A stretch of DNA of 64,000 nucleotides from Flavobacterium johnsoniae UW101 (GCF_000016645.1 NC_009441.1:1178001-1242000); one strand, 5' to 3'. Shown: positions 52,598 to 60,956, counted from the stretch's first letter. The notes: generated by a model not told the origin, from the letters alone. Translations and numbers: made by a program.

Positions 52598-53189
52598 TGA
52601 TTACTTTATTTTTAAGTACAATTCTGGTATAATCTTCAGATGATTCTAATAATTTTACCTGAACCACAGTTGCTTCTTCCTTGTCAAAAGTCAGTTCAAT
52701 TTGTTTAATGTATTTTTTAAGCGTTGCATCTTTCGGAATAAATTTAGCAAGGTTCTGACCTTTCAATTTAAAATACGAAATCGTAAATTCTTTGTCGTCA
52801 AACATATTACCGCTCACGCTTCCTACGATTAATTTATTGATTCGGGCAAAAATTTTACTGTCGCCCATATCAACTGCACTTTTCTTTCCTTCGTCGTTAA
52901 TCAGGATTTTTCCGTTTTTAAAAGTAATACTGTAATTGTATGGTTTTTTATACTGCCATTGCAAAAGCGAAGGTTCTTTAAAAACCATTTTTCCCGAAGT
53001 TTCAATATCTTTTGATAAAAAATCCAAATGTTTGTACTGAACAAAATCAGTACTTAAGGTTTTGATTTTTTTAGATACAACATTTACGTCTTCTTTAAAT
53101 TGTGCTATTTCGGCAGCGGTCATTTTTTGTTCCTGAGCAAACAAACCGCCTGAAATAAATAGAATTAGTAGAGCTATTTTAGTTTTCAT
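52563..53189 (-). CDS. LolA-like periplasmic lipoprotein carrier
   Basis: A 208-residue secreted protein with a signal ending GLFAQ. The mature part has the LolA pattern, including LSTDFVQYKHLDFLSKDI and GKMVFKEPSLLQWQY, and forms the half-barrel that carries acyl chains. The ATG at 53189 is used; the frame extends to 53222 but the extra residues precede a normal signal peptide. LolA-like proteins are part of aryl-polyene loci and are thought to carry the pigment lipid across the periplasm. Confidence 0.85.
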   Translation of the reverse strand: MKTKIALLILFISGGLFAQEQKMTAAEIAQFKEDVNVVSKKIKTLSTDFVQYKHLDFLSKDIETSGKMVFKEPSLLQWQYKKPYNYSITFKNGKILINDEGKKSAVDMGDSKIFARINKLIVGSVSGNMFDDKEFTISYFKLKGQNLAKFIPKDATLKKYIKQIELTFDKEEATVVQVKLLESSEDYTRIVLKNKVINAKIDDSVFTN

Positions 53190-53219
53190 AATTTTTAAAA
53201 TTGTGCTTAATGTTTTTCC

Positions 53220-53312
53220 CACTGATTAAAAAGATTCACACAGATTTTTATTGAATAAAAATCCGTTGTATCCGCGTCTTCGCGATAGCGAATCCGTTTC
53301 ATCCGTGTTCAA
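53220..53312. repeat. Dispersed intergenic repeat overlapping a gene end
   Basis: The 76-base gap contains CACAGATTTTTATTG, ATCCGTTGTATCCGCGTC, then TCGCGATAGCGAATCC and ATCCGTGTTC. The pattern resembles a repeat between genes in Flavobacterium genomes. Its right end, ATCCGTGTTC, encodes the last residues and stop of the polysaccharide deacetylase. The short palindrome TTCGCGATAGCGAA is inside. Confidence 0.5.
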
Positions 53313-54084
53313 TTTCATAAGCATTAAGATTCAAAAGTTCTTCGATCGAAACGACCTGATAATTATTTTGCTGTAAAAATTGCAAAAACTGTTCCAAGAC
53401 CAAAACAGAGTGCTCGCCTGTATCATGCAAAAGTACAATTCCGCCGGGAGAAACTCGTTTTGTAATTCGGTTTAAAATTAATTCCTGGTTTTTGGTCCCG
53501 CCATCAAGAGAACGAATATTCCAGCCAATTGTTTTATGTCCGGTTAATTTTAAAGCTCTCCGAATAGAAGGCGTCGTAACCCCGTAAGGCGGACGAAAAA
53601 AGTTTATTTTTTTTGAAGTGAGTTTTTCCAGAAGAGCATCGGTTTTTTCGATTTCTTCTTGTATTTGTCCGGCATTGTAAAAATCAAAAAAATTGGAATG
53701 ACTGTACGAATGATTTCCAACCAAATGACCTTGAGCAATAATTTGTTTTACGATTTCAGGATGCTTTTCAATATTTTTTCCAATGCAGAAAAAAGCCGCT
53801 TTGGCATTGTATTTTTTTAGAAGTTCTAAAACCTCTAAAGTAAATTCACTTGGGCCGTCATCAAAAGTCAGCGCAATTTTTTTCTCTTTTTCTAATGGAT
53901 TATTACAAAACGCTTTTACATGATAATTAGACGAAATTCTCGAAGAACCAAAAGCGTTTATTCCAATCCAAAGAAAAATTACAGCCAAAAAACACCATGC
54001 ATGTATTGCGATATAAAGATTCAGAAGAAACAGTAAAAGCAATAAAAGGATAAAAAATATCGAGATGTTTTTATGCGTTATCAT
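53299..54084 (-). CDS. Polysaccharide deacetylase family protein
   Basis: A 261-residue protein with two N-terminal membrane helices (about 8-50) and a NodB domain. The domain has TFDDGP (72-77 region), the metal-binding HSYSHS, RPPYG and the LLHDTG motif with the second catalytic His. It should remove an acetyl group from a sugar or a similar N-acyl group outside the membrane. Members of this family occur in flexirubin loci. The end overlaps a dispersed repeat. Confidence 0.85.
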   Translation of the reverse strand: MITHKNISIFFILLLLLLFLLNLYIAIHAWCFLAVIFLWIGINAFGSSRISSNYHVKAFCNNPLEKEKKIALTFDDGPSEFTLEVLELLKKYNAKAAFFCIGKNIEKHPEIVKQIIAQGHLVGNHSYSHSNFFDFYNAGQIQEEIEKTDALLEKLTSKKINFFRPPYGVTTPSIRRALKLTGHKTIGWNIRSLDGGTKNQELILNRITKRVSPGGIVLLHDTGEHSVLVLEQFLQFLQQNNYQVVSIEELLNLNAYEIEHG

Positions 54085-55142
54085 TTTGACAGTAACGTAA
54101 AACTATGATTTTTTCCGCTTAATTGGTTGTACAATAAAATGGTTTTGTAAGCTGATTTTGTAAGCTGATTTACTTTTATGATTTCAGGAACTTCCTGTGT
54201 TTTTAAAATTTTTGCAGCCATCCAAAAAGCAAAAGCCGAAGCTGTATCATATTCGCCACTCAAATGTTTGTAATACAAAACAGGAGTTTTTGAGAAAGCA
54301 TTTTCGGCCAGATTTCTATAATAATTTTCAAAATCTGCATTTCCGTCAAAACCTAAAACCAAAGCATCAATATCTGAAATTTCTAAGTTATTAGATTTTA
54401 GAAAAGATTTGATTTCAGTTTCAACTTCATTTGCTTCCAGGGTATTTACAATAGCAACATCTAGAAGTTCAGCATAGGTATTGTCTTTTCTTTCGTTTTC
54501 TAAAACAAAAAAACTGGCACCTTCACCATAAACGGCACCGCTTGTTTTAGAAGTTAAAACGTCATAAGGAGCCGAATTATCAGCTTTAATTCGTCCCTTT
54601 AATTTGAAAAGTGCAGTAGTATAATCACCGTTTTCATCAACACCGCCAACTAAAATTGAATTGGCTTCATCTTCTTCGATCTGCATTTTAGCATCTAAAA
54701 GTGCCGATTCAAAAGAAACCGCACCGTTTACATACGTAAAATTATAGCCTTTACATTGCTGTAAAAGTGCAATCTGCGCACCAACTGTATTATGAGTCGA
54801 TTGAATGAAAGAAGTAGGAGTAAGGAACTCTTCTTTATTATCTAAAATACTTTTCAGGAATTTTTCAGAATCTTCGATACAGCCTAAACCGGTTCCGGTA
54901 ATAATGGCATCGACTTTTTCGACATTTGCATCTTTCATGGCTAAGGCCGAAGCTACAATTCCGTTTTTTACACCTTTTGCCATTCTTCGGCTTGCGGCCG
55001 GAGAAATATATTCTTTGTATGCCGGCGAAACAATTGCCAGTACATTTTCATCGTGATTAACATTGGCCTCTTCTAAAAAAACAGTATCAAATGTTTTTTG
55101 AGTCGAAATACAGCCTACTCCATTTATATATGTTTTTTTCAT
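54081..55142 (-). CDS. Ketosynthase-fold protein without active-site cysteine (chain-length-factor-like)
   Basis: A 353-residue thiolase-fold protein. The place where active ketosynthases have TACSSA reads VNGAVSF, the HGTAT loop is replaced by GFDGNADF, and the GHT motif reads KHLSGEY. So the Cys-His-His triad is gone. Such proteins act as partner (chain-length factor) to an active ketosynthase. Its ATG at 55142 begins one base after the stop of the active ketosynthase, which fits a heterodimer. The longer frame opening at 55184 lies inside the neighbour and is rejected. Confidence 0.8.
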   Translation of the reverse strand: MKKTYINGVGCISTQKTFDTVFLEEANVNHDENVLAIVSPAYKEYISPAASRRMAKGVKNGIVASALAMKDANVEKVDAIITGTGLGCIEDSEKFLKSILDNKEEFLTPTSFIQSTHNTVGAQIALLQQCKGYNFTYVNGAVSFESALLDAKMQIEEDEANSILVGGVDENGDYTTALFKLKGRIKADNSAPYDVLTSKTSGAVYGEGASFFVLENERKDNTYAELLDVAIVNTLEANEVETEIKSFLKSNNLEISDIDALVLGFDGNADFENYYRNLAENAFSKTPVLYYKHLSGEYDTASAFAFWMAAKILKTQEVPEIIKVNQLTKSAYKTILLYNQLSGKNHSFTLLSK

Positions 55143-55143
55143 T

Positions 55144-56343
55144 TTAGCTTTTTGAAAATATAAGTGTTGAACAGTTTCCTCCAAATCCGAAAGAATTAGA
55201 TAAAACGTGTTCGATATTTTTATTTATTAAAGAAGTCTGTGGTGTTAAGTCAAATTCTTCCATCTGCGTTTCGAAATTCAAATTCGGATAAACAACATTA
55301 TTCTGAATTGCCAAAACGCTGTAAACCGCTTCAATTGCCGCTGCAGCTGCTAAAGTATGACCAGTAAACGGTTTGGTAGAACTAAAATCCGGAACTTTTT
55401 CTTCTTCGTAAATGCGGCGTAAAGCTCTTCCTTCGGATAAATCGTTATTTGGCGTTGCAGTCCCGTGAACGTTGATGTAGTCAATTTCAGAAGGTTTTAA
55501 ACCCGAAACTTCAAAAGCTTTTTTCATAGCCAGAAAAGCACCGTCTCCGTTTTCAGAAGAAGCCGTTTGGTGAAAAGCATCATTGGCATTTCCATAACCT
55601 GAAACTCTTGCCAATACTTTTTTATTTTGTTTCTCGACAATTTCATCCGATTCTAAAACCAAAAAAGCAGCAGCTTCTCCAAGATTTAACCCTTTTCTGT
55701 TATTGTCAAAAGGTTTGTTGTAATCGTCAGATAAAATCATCAAAGTCTTAAATCCGTTTATGGTAAATTTTGACAAAGCATCGGCTCCGCCTACAATTAC
55801 GCGGTCCAGTTTTCCGGTTTTGATTAATCTCGCGCCCAGCATAATTGAATTGGCTGCAGACGAACAAGCGGTACTTATTGTCGACACCATTCCTTTTAAA
55901 CCCAGTTCTTCGGCAATCTTTTCAGCAACATCGCCGCCGTCGTGACAGGTAATATATTTAACCAATTCCGGTTTTTCGAAATAATCGTAATAATGTTTCT
56001 CTGTCATGTCCATTCCGCCTACACTAGTAGCCGAAATAAGTCCGGTTCTAAATTCGTTGATAGAGGTTATGCCGGCATTTTCAACAGCTTGTTTTGCTGC
56101 CAAAGTACCAATCATAGCGGTTCTCGAAAAATTATTATCGCTGTTTAATTCCAGTTCGCTGATCAGTTCATCGTTGGTTTTTTTAATTTCCCCCACTTTA
56201 ATAACATCTGCATGAACTGTAGAAATATTGGAGATACGGGAAATCCCGATTTTATTTTCGATTAATGAATGGTAGTTTTCCTCAACCGAATTCCCGATTG
56301 CGGAGATAATTCCCATTCCCGTTATTGCAACACCTTTACTCAT
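55144..56343 (-). CDS. Beta-ketoacyl-ACP synthase II type
   Basis: A 399-residue ketosynthase with the full triad: Cys160 in TACSSA, His293 in HGTATPNND and His329 in FTGHTLAA, plus the NSFGFGGNCSTL end. It extends the ACP-bound chain by two carbons. It pairs with the inactive homologue encoded next, starting one base after its stop. Length and motifs equal FabF and the aryl-polyene ketosynthases. Confidence 0.93.
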   Translation of the reverse strand: MSKGVAITGMGIISAIGNSVEENYHSLIENKIGISRISNISTVHADVIKVGEIKKTNDELISELELNSDNNFSRTAMIGTLAAKQAVENAGITSINEFRTGLISATSVGGMDMTEKHYYDYFEKPELVKYITCHDGGDVAEKIAEELGLKGMVSTISTACSSAANSIMLGARLIKTGKLDRVIVGGADALSKFTINGFKTLMILSDDYNKPFDNNRKGLNLGEAAAFLVLESDEIVEKQNKKVLARVSGYGNANDAFHQTASSENGDGAFLAMKKAFEVSGLKPSEIDYINVHGTATPNNDLSEGRALRRIYEEEKVPDFSSTKPFTGHTLAAAAAIEAVYSVLAIQNNVVYPNLNFETQMEEFDLTPQTSLINKNIEHVLSNSFGFGGNCSTLIFSKS

Positions 56344-56485
56344 TAATTTTAGAGTTTTGATTTTAGATTTTAGATTCTTAGAACTTTGTCAAAATTTTAA
56401 ACTTTGACAAAGTTGACGGATTTTAAAACAGGTTAGATTTTAGATTCCAAAAGCAAATCTAAAATCTGAAGTCTAAAATCTAAAA
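56344..56485. repeat. AT-rich intergenic repeat with a hairpin
   Basis: Copies and inverted copies of TAGATTTTAGATT fill the 142-base gap between ketosynthase and ACP genes. Within it AACTTTGTCAAA and TTTGACAAAGTT (56382-56414) form a hairpin. It may split the operon transcript or be another dispersed repeat. Confidence 0.55.
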
Positions 56486-56743
56486 TTATTTCGTTCTGTT
56501 AGCGCTAATGTAAGCCGCCATAGTTTCGATAGACTGGAAAATTGTTTTTCCTTCTTTCGGATCTACTAATTTAATTCCGTAATCTTTATCTAAAATCACG
56601 ATCAATTCAAGTGCATCAATCGAGTCTAAACCTAAACCATCTCCAAACAAAGGATCATTATCAGCAATGTCTTCAATTGTTATATCTTCAAGGTTTAGAG
56701 TTGTGATAATTTTGTTTTTCAATTCTTCTTTTAATGCTTCCAT
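56486..56743 (-). CDS. Acyl carrier protein
   Basis: An 85-residue acidic four-helix protein with the phosphopantetheine site Ser41 in LGLDSIDALEL. It carries the growing chain for the ketosynthases and dehydratase of the locus. It begins two bases after the stop of the 205-residue ketosynthase-like gene. Confidence 0.93.
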   Translation of the reverse strand: MEALKEELKNKIITTLNLEDITIEDIADNDPLFGDGLGLDSIDALELIVILDKDYGIKLVDPKEGKTIFQSIETMAAYISANRTK

Positions 56744-56745
56744 GA

Positions 56746-57363
56746 TTATTTATTATATAATGTATTGATAGTTTCGTTTGTATATTTTGTGTTTTCTTCT
56801 TTGCTTATAGTGCAGAGGAAAGCTTTATAATTGTCATTAAAAAATTCTACCCAGCCGCACAAAACGATATCTGCTTTATTCGTATTCAAAAGAATATTAG
56901 AATAATTCGACATGAATTCGGTATTAAAGGTGTCAAATATAAAGAAAGAATTTTCACTTTTCAGCTGATGACGGATACTTATTTCGCCCAGACAGATATT
57001 TGGCAGCGTATAAACAAAAACCGCCGGACTCGGAAAATAGTTTTCTTTGTCTGAAATTGATTCCTGATATTTTACATCAGTATCTAAACTTGACGATTTA
57101 TTGGCCAAAACCAAAGCAATATTATTCTCTTCTTCTGTTGAACTTATTGGACTCAAAAGCAATTCTGATCCTAAAAAAGCCAGTTTGCTTAAAGCATCCA
57201 TTTTGAAAAACTTTGGATATTGCATTTCAAAATTACGATACGCTTGTTTCGAGAAATCAGCAAAATCTGTCGGTTCAGTTTTGAATACAGAAGTTCCGTT
57301 CAAAACAATTTCGTTGTTTTGGATGGTGATGTAGGATTGTATGTTGGTTTTATTTTGAGTCAT
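56746..57363 (-). CDS. Short ketosynthase-related protein of the pigment locus
   Basis: A 205-residue protein that resembles the N-terminal half of ketosynthase-like proteins annotated as 3-oxoacyl-ACP synthase in flexirubin loci. Segments such as SKLAFLGSELLL and NIALVLANKSSSLDTD recall that half; the C-terminal half with the His residues is missing and no TACSSA cysteine is present. It is not simply a truncated gene, because the coding frame is clean and the ACP follows after two bases. Probably an accessory or structural partner. Confidence 0.65.
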   Translation of the reverse strand: MTQNKTNIQSYITIQNNEIVLNGTSVFKTEPTDFADFSKQAYRNFEMQYPKFFKMDALSKLAFLGSELLLSPISSTEEENNIALVLANKSSSLDTDVKYQESISDKENYFPSPAVFVYTLPNICLGEISIRHQLKSENSFFIFDTFNTEFMSNYSNILLNTNKADIVLCGWVEFFNDNYKAFLCTISKEENTKYTNETINTLYNK

Positions 57364-57389
57364 TTAATTAAGTAATGAAAACACCTTGT

Positions 57390-58388
57390 TTATTTTCTGA
57401 TTTTCTTTATTTCTTTATCAAAATCTGAAATAATTTTTTGAGTTTTATTGAACTCATCATATTCTTTAATCGCTTTTTTATCTGCTTGGATTTTCGATAT
57501 TTTTCCTTTTCCTTCTAGAATTTTGTACTCGTTGAATGAAAGAAATTTATTTACACTCGTAGCTAATTGTTCCATTGTAAAAGTATTTTCTCTTTCGATC
57601 AAACCTTCTATGTAATCAAAGTAACCTGTAACTGTTCTTTCCAATTGATTAATTTCTTTTTCTTGTAAGTAATTTTTAGCAACAATTACATCTGATTTTA
57701 TAATTCTTCCTTCTGGAGCATTTTTCCAAGTGGTAAGTCCCATATTGTCTTTGGTTTTGTCGACATTTTTATGAATAATTTCTGCAGCCGTATTTCCTGT
57801 TATGGCAAAGTGAAATTTGTTTTGAACCATAGCATAAAAACTTTTAGTGACTTCTGAATTTTTATCATAATCAATACTACATTCTGCAAAAATATCACTG
57901 ACTTGTTGGTAAATTCGGCGTTCGCTGGCACGAATAGAACGAACTCTACGTAATAATTCTTTGAAGTAATCTTTACCAAAAACTGTTTGTCCTTGTTTTA
58001 AACGTTCATCATCTAAAACAAAACCTTTGATTATATATTCTTTTAGGGCTTGAGTAGCCCATATTCTAAATTGTGTAGCCTTTGTTGAATTTACTCTATA
58101 ACCAACAGAAATAATAGCGTCAAGATTATAGAATTTTTGGTTTCTGGAAACTTGACGATTACCTTCTTGTTGAACTTGTAAAATTTCTTTACAAGTTGAA
58201 TTTTCTTCTAATTCACCTGACCCAAAAATGTTTTTTAAATGTGTTGTAATATTTTGTGTTGTAGTATCAAATAGCTCACTCATAGTTTTTTGTGTGAGCC
58301 ATACAGTTTCATCTTGTAGAAAAACATCAATCCTAACATTTCCGCTAGGTTGACTATAAATTATAAATTTAGTTTCTTTATTTTCCAT
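57390..58388 (-). CDS. RhuM family virulence protein
   Basis: A 332-residue protein beginning with the YSQPSGNVRIDVFLQDETVW type N terminus of the RhuM family, followed by LTQKTMSELFDTTTQNITTHL, a helix-turn-helix-like segment, and RFRIWATQALKEYI-like features. RhuM proteins lie on pathogenicity or defence islands; their activity is unknown. It is foreign to the pigment pathway and sits one base after the stop of a residual ketosynthase end. That placement and its lack of pathway role mark it as an inserted gene. Confidence 0.88.
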   Translation of the reverse strand: MENKETKFIIYSQPSGNVRIDVFLQDETVWLTQKTMSELFDTTTQNITTHLKNIFGSGELEENSTCKEILQVQQEGNRQVSRNQKFYNLDAIISVGYRVNSTKATQFRIWATQALKEYIIKGFVLDDERLKQGQTVFGKDYFKELLRRVRSIRASERRIYQQVSDIFAECSIDYDKNSEVTKSFYAMVQNKFHFAITGNTAAEIIHKNVDKTKDNMGLTTWKNAPEGRIIKSDVIVAKNYLQEKEINQLERTVTGYFDYIEGLIERENTFTMEQLATSVNKFLSFNEYKILEGKGKISKIQADKKAIKEYDEFNKTQKIISDFDKEIKKIRK

Positions 58389-58390
58389 TT

Positions 58391-58460
58391 CATTTTATCT
58401 TTTCAAAAACCACAGCTGTATTACAACCTCCAAATCCAGAAGCCGTTTTCAGAAAATATA
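58391..58460 (-). repeat. Displaced 3' end of the ketosynthase gene (repeat copy 1)
   Basis: Read on the minus strand these 70 bases encode YFLKTASGFGGCNTAVVFEK-IK and a stop, the same C terminus as the ketosynthase that ends at 59258 except Ile for Val. 62 of 70 bases match the copy at 59259-59328; the differences in the coding part are synonymous apart from that one. There is no start codon, so it is a remnant. It begins two bases after the DUF5984-like stop and ends one base before RhuM. Confidence 0.9.
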
Positions 58461-59261
58461 TTATCTTATTTCTTTTTTGATGCTATTATATATTTGCTCA
58501 ATACCTGTCCAATTTGTTTTAATATTAGATTCTTGCGTTAGCATTGTGAATGCACTCCAGAAATCTTCCTTTCTTTCTTTATGTTCTTCAACTAATCTTT
58601 GTTTGTCAATCTGTATATTCTTAAAATCTTTAGACAATGCTAATGCAATTTGCTCGTCCATTTTATTAAAAAAATTTTCTCCAAACAATTTAATTTCATT
58701 CACAAAATCATGATAATTCATTTCACAGAAACCATCTTTTGCTGTCCATAAACTTATACCATTTTCTAAAATATATTCAGTTTCCCAGATAATTTTTATT
58801 TTATCATTTCTTCTGAAGAAAAATAAATTCGGACCGCCAATTAAGTGTCCTGAACTTAATTTTCTCTCATCAATCCATGAAACTAATTTATAATATTCAT
58901 CAAAATAAAAATCAGTATTTTCATTTTCATCTATATCATGAATATCAAGCCAATTTTTTGACTCAGTTTTAAACTTTTTTAAATCTTCGGTTAAAGTGTA
59001 AAATCTTTCAAGAATGTTTTCGCTTATTTTCCCAAAAATTTCGGTAAAATCCTCAATGAATCTGACTAAATAATAATCATTGTATGATGTTGATTTACTT
59101 CCAAAATAATGGATTGCTTCATCCGAATATTCATAAATTATGTCATTTTTGAAATCAAGCCATAACTCTCCATCTGTTAACCAAAACCAACTTAATGTTT
59201 GATTTGGATCTTGACCAGCAGGAATTATTTCATCAATATTTTTTAATTTAAAATTTATCAT
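58461..59261 (-). CDS. DUF5984-like protein, inserted accessory gene
   Basis: A 266-residue soluble, acidic protein without signal peptide. The N-terminal segment NQTLSWFWLTDGELWLDF is the feature by which I assign DUF5984; the rest is helical and charged. Its ATG overlaps the stop of the ketosynthase by four bases (ATGA), and its stop is two bases from the remnant ketosynthase end. DUF5984 proteins are of unknown function; some occur near toxin or immunity genes. It has no evident pigment role. Confidence 0.65.
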   Translation of the reverse strand: MINFKLKNIDEIIPAGQDPNQTLSWFWLTDGELWLDFKNDIIYEYSDEAIHYFGSKSTSYNDYYLVRFIEDFTEIFGKISENILERFYTLTEDLKKFKTESKNWLDIHDIDENENTDFYFDEYYKLVSWIDERKLSSGHLIGGPNLFFFRRNDKIKIIWETEYILENGISLWTAKDGFCEMNYHDFVNEIKLFGENFFNKMDEQIALALSKDFKNIQIDKQRLVEEHKERKEDFWSAFTMLTQESNIKTNWTGIEQIYNSIKKEIR

Positions 59262-60397
59262 TTCACTTTTTCAAAAACCACAGCCGTATTACAACCTCCA
59301 AAACCAGAAGCCGTTTTCAGGAAATACTTAATAGTCGCCTCTTGATTTTTCTCAATTACATTTACAACTTCACTAACTCCAATTTCATCAAAACCTTTCG
59401 ATTCAAAAAGTTTATTTTGATTAGCAGATTCTATTGCAATTACAGTTTCCAATAATCCTGAAGCACCTAAGGTATGACCGTAAAATCCTTTTAAACTATT
59501 TACAGGAACGTTTTGTAAACCCAAACGATTTAAAGCAATAGCTTCCATTTCATCGTTATAAGGCGTTGCGGTTCCGTGTGCTGAAATATAATCTAATTTG
59601 TCGGCTTCGATTTGAGCTTCTTTTAAAGCATTCTGAATACTTCGAAACAAACCTTCACCTGTTCTTGACGGACCCGAAATATGATTGGCATCGTTTATTG
59701 AACTGTCGCCAATCACTTTTATTTTAGCAGTTGCCGGATTCGCCGAAACTAAAACTGCTGCTGTTGCTTCGCCTAAACTTACTCCGGTTCTGTTTTTAGA
59801 ATACGGCTTACAAGGTAAATCGCTCATGGCTTGGAATGCATTAAAACCAGACAAAACAAATTCTGAAACTTCATCGCCAGCGACTACAAAAACATTGTCG
59901 TAAAGTTCAGACTGAATCATTCTTTTAGCAATTGAAACCGCTAAAATTCCAGAAACACACGCATTTGAAACCACAATTGGCTGTGTTTTAAATCCGAAGA
60001 AATCTGAAATGTTTTTGGCTAAAACATCTAAATGTGCGTTGTTGAAATTTTCTTCAGAATCATTTGCTAAAGCCGTAACATTTCCTTTTGTGGTGGAAAG
60101 TATAAAAGCTGTTTTTGAATTTAGTTCAACTCTTGATTTTTTGATAATTGGCTTTAAAGCCAAAATCATCATTTTCTCTAAACGAGAATATTGGGTTTCA
60201 GTGCTGATTTTTGAAAAAGCACTGTTTATCTTTTCATCAGAAATAATCGAAGCATAAAATGAATTGGGCATTAAAGAAATATCATTATGAAGCTGAATGC
60301 CAGAATCGCCGCGAAGAATCGCTTCAACATTTGATTCGACATCAAAACCTAATGGCGTGATACAATTGGTTTCTGTAATGTATATTTCTCTTAACAT
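59258..60397 (-). CDS. Beta-ketoacyl-ACP synthase of the pigment locus (3' end duplicated downstream)
   Basis: A 379-residue ketosynthase with the whole triad: Cys147 in SNACVSG, His274 in HGTATPYND and His308 in YGHTLGAS, plus SGFGGCN near the end. It extends the ACP-bound chain, perhaps at a different stage from the other active ketosynthase. The last 22 codons are present again at 58391-58460, beyond an inserted gene. The C terminus shown here is thus probably the imported version. Confidence 0.93.
   Translation of the reverse strand: MLREIYITETNCITPLGFDVESNVEAILRGDSGIQLHNDISLMPNSFYASIISDEKINSAFSKISTETQYSRLEKMMILALKPIIKKSRVELNSKTAFILSTTKGNVTALANDSEENFNNAHLDVLAKNISDFFGFKTQPIVVSNACVSGILAVSIAKRMIQSELYDNVFVVAGDEVSEFVLSGFNAFQAMSDLPCKPYSKNRTGVSLGEATAAVLVSANPATAKIKVIGDSSINDANHISGPSRTGEGLFRSIQNALKEAQIEADKLDYISAHGTATPYNDEMEAIALNRLGLQNVPVNSLKGFYGHTLGASGLLETVIAIESANQNKLFESKGFDEIGVSEVVNVIEKNQEATIKYFLKTASGFGGCNTAVVFEKVK
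59259..59328 (-). repeat. Functional copy of the duplicated ketosynthase 3' end (repeat copy 2)
   Basis: The partner of the repeat at 58391-58460, offset by 868 bases. It forms the real end of the ketosynthase gene, including its stop codon, and is entered by the DUF5984-like start. Confidence 0.9.
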
Positions 60398-60415
60398 TTT
60401 ATGATTTTATTCCAG

Positions 60416-60506
60416 CGTGTTTTTTATGGCACGCAGATTTAACAGATCAAACGGATTTACACAAATTATTTATTTTTAATTCGTGCTAATTTGTGCAATT
60501 CGTGTT
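60416..60506. repeat. Dispersed intergenic repeat upstream of the ketosynthase gene
   Basis: The gap holds GGCACGCAGATTTAACAGAT, CAAACGGATTTACACAAATT and then AATTCGTGCTAATTTGTGCA. The wording of the sequence resembles intergenic repeats in Flavobacterium, and it shares the CAGATTT core with the repeat at 53220. No promoter of the TAnnTTTG type is seen on the minus strand. Confidence 0.45.
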
Positions 60507-60956
60507 TTATTTCAATAAGCCGACTTTTCGTTTCCATTCTTCATAAAATGGCGGATTGGTCAGCATTAAATTTCCTTCTTTATCTAAAAAAACCTGAGTT
60601 GTTTCGCCAGTACAGGCTACTTCTCCTTTGTCGTCAATAATTTTAAAACGGTAAATCATTTTGGCTGCGGGCGTGTCAACAACTGTTGTTTCAATAGTTA
60701 CCACATCGCCGTAACGCAGAGACAATTTATGTTCGCAGGTCGATTTTACAATTGGCGTTGTATATCCGGTTTTGGCAATATCCAGATACGTCAATCCGTG
60801 TTCACGCCCAAAAGCTTCACGTCCATCTTCAAAATAGGTAATGTAGTTACCGTGCCAAACAATTCCAAGCGGATCAGTTTCGTTAAAACGAATTCTAATT
60901 TCGTGTGAAACGGTTAAATTTTCAGCTTCTTTAAACTGCTCTTTTCTTTTTATCAT
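60507..60956 (-). CDS. Acyl-CoA/ACP thioesterase, 4HBT hot-dog family
   Basis: A 149-residue hot-dog thioesterase with the FNETDPLGIVWHGNYITYFE motif, in which the Asp is the catalytic residue, near residues 28-46. YbgC-like enzymes release acyl groups from CoA or ACP. In the operon it may free the finished polyene or starter. Its start lies inside the end of the ABC permease gene (26 bases overlap). Confidence 0.85.
   Translation of the reverse strand: MIKRKEQFKEAENLTVSHEIRIRFNETDPLGIVWHGNYITYFEDGREAFGREHGLTYLDIAKTGYTTPIVKSTCEHKLSLRYGDVVTIETTVVDTPAAKMIYRFKIIDDKGEVACTGETTQVFLDKEGNLMLTNPPFYEEWKRKVGLLK

Noticed and set aside
48627..54084. Large plus-strand frames opposite the pigment genes
   Set aside because: They lie fully inside strong minus-strand genes and have no recognisable domains; they are codon-bias shadows.
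58391..58460. Target-site duplication of a transposon
   Set aside because: 70 bases with 62 matches and synonymous differences is far longer and more diverged than a transposon target duplication. No transposase is present.
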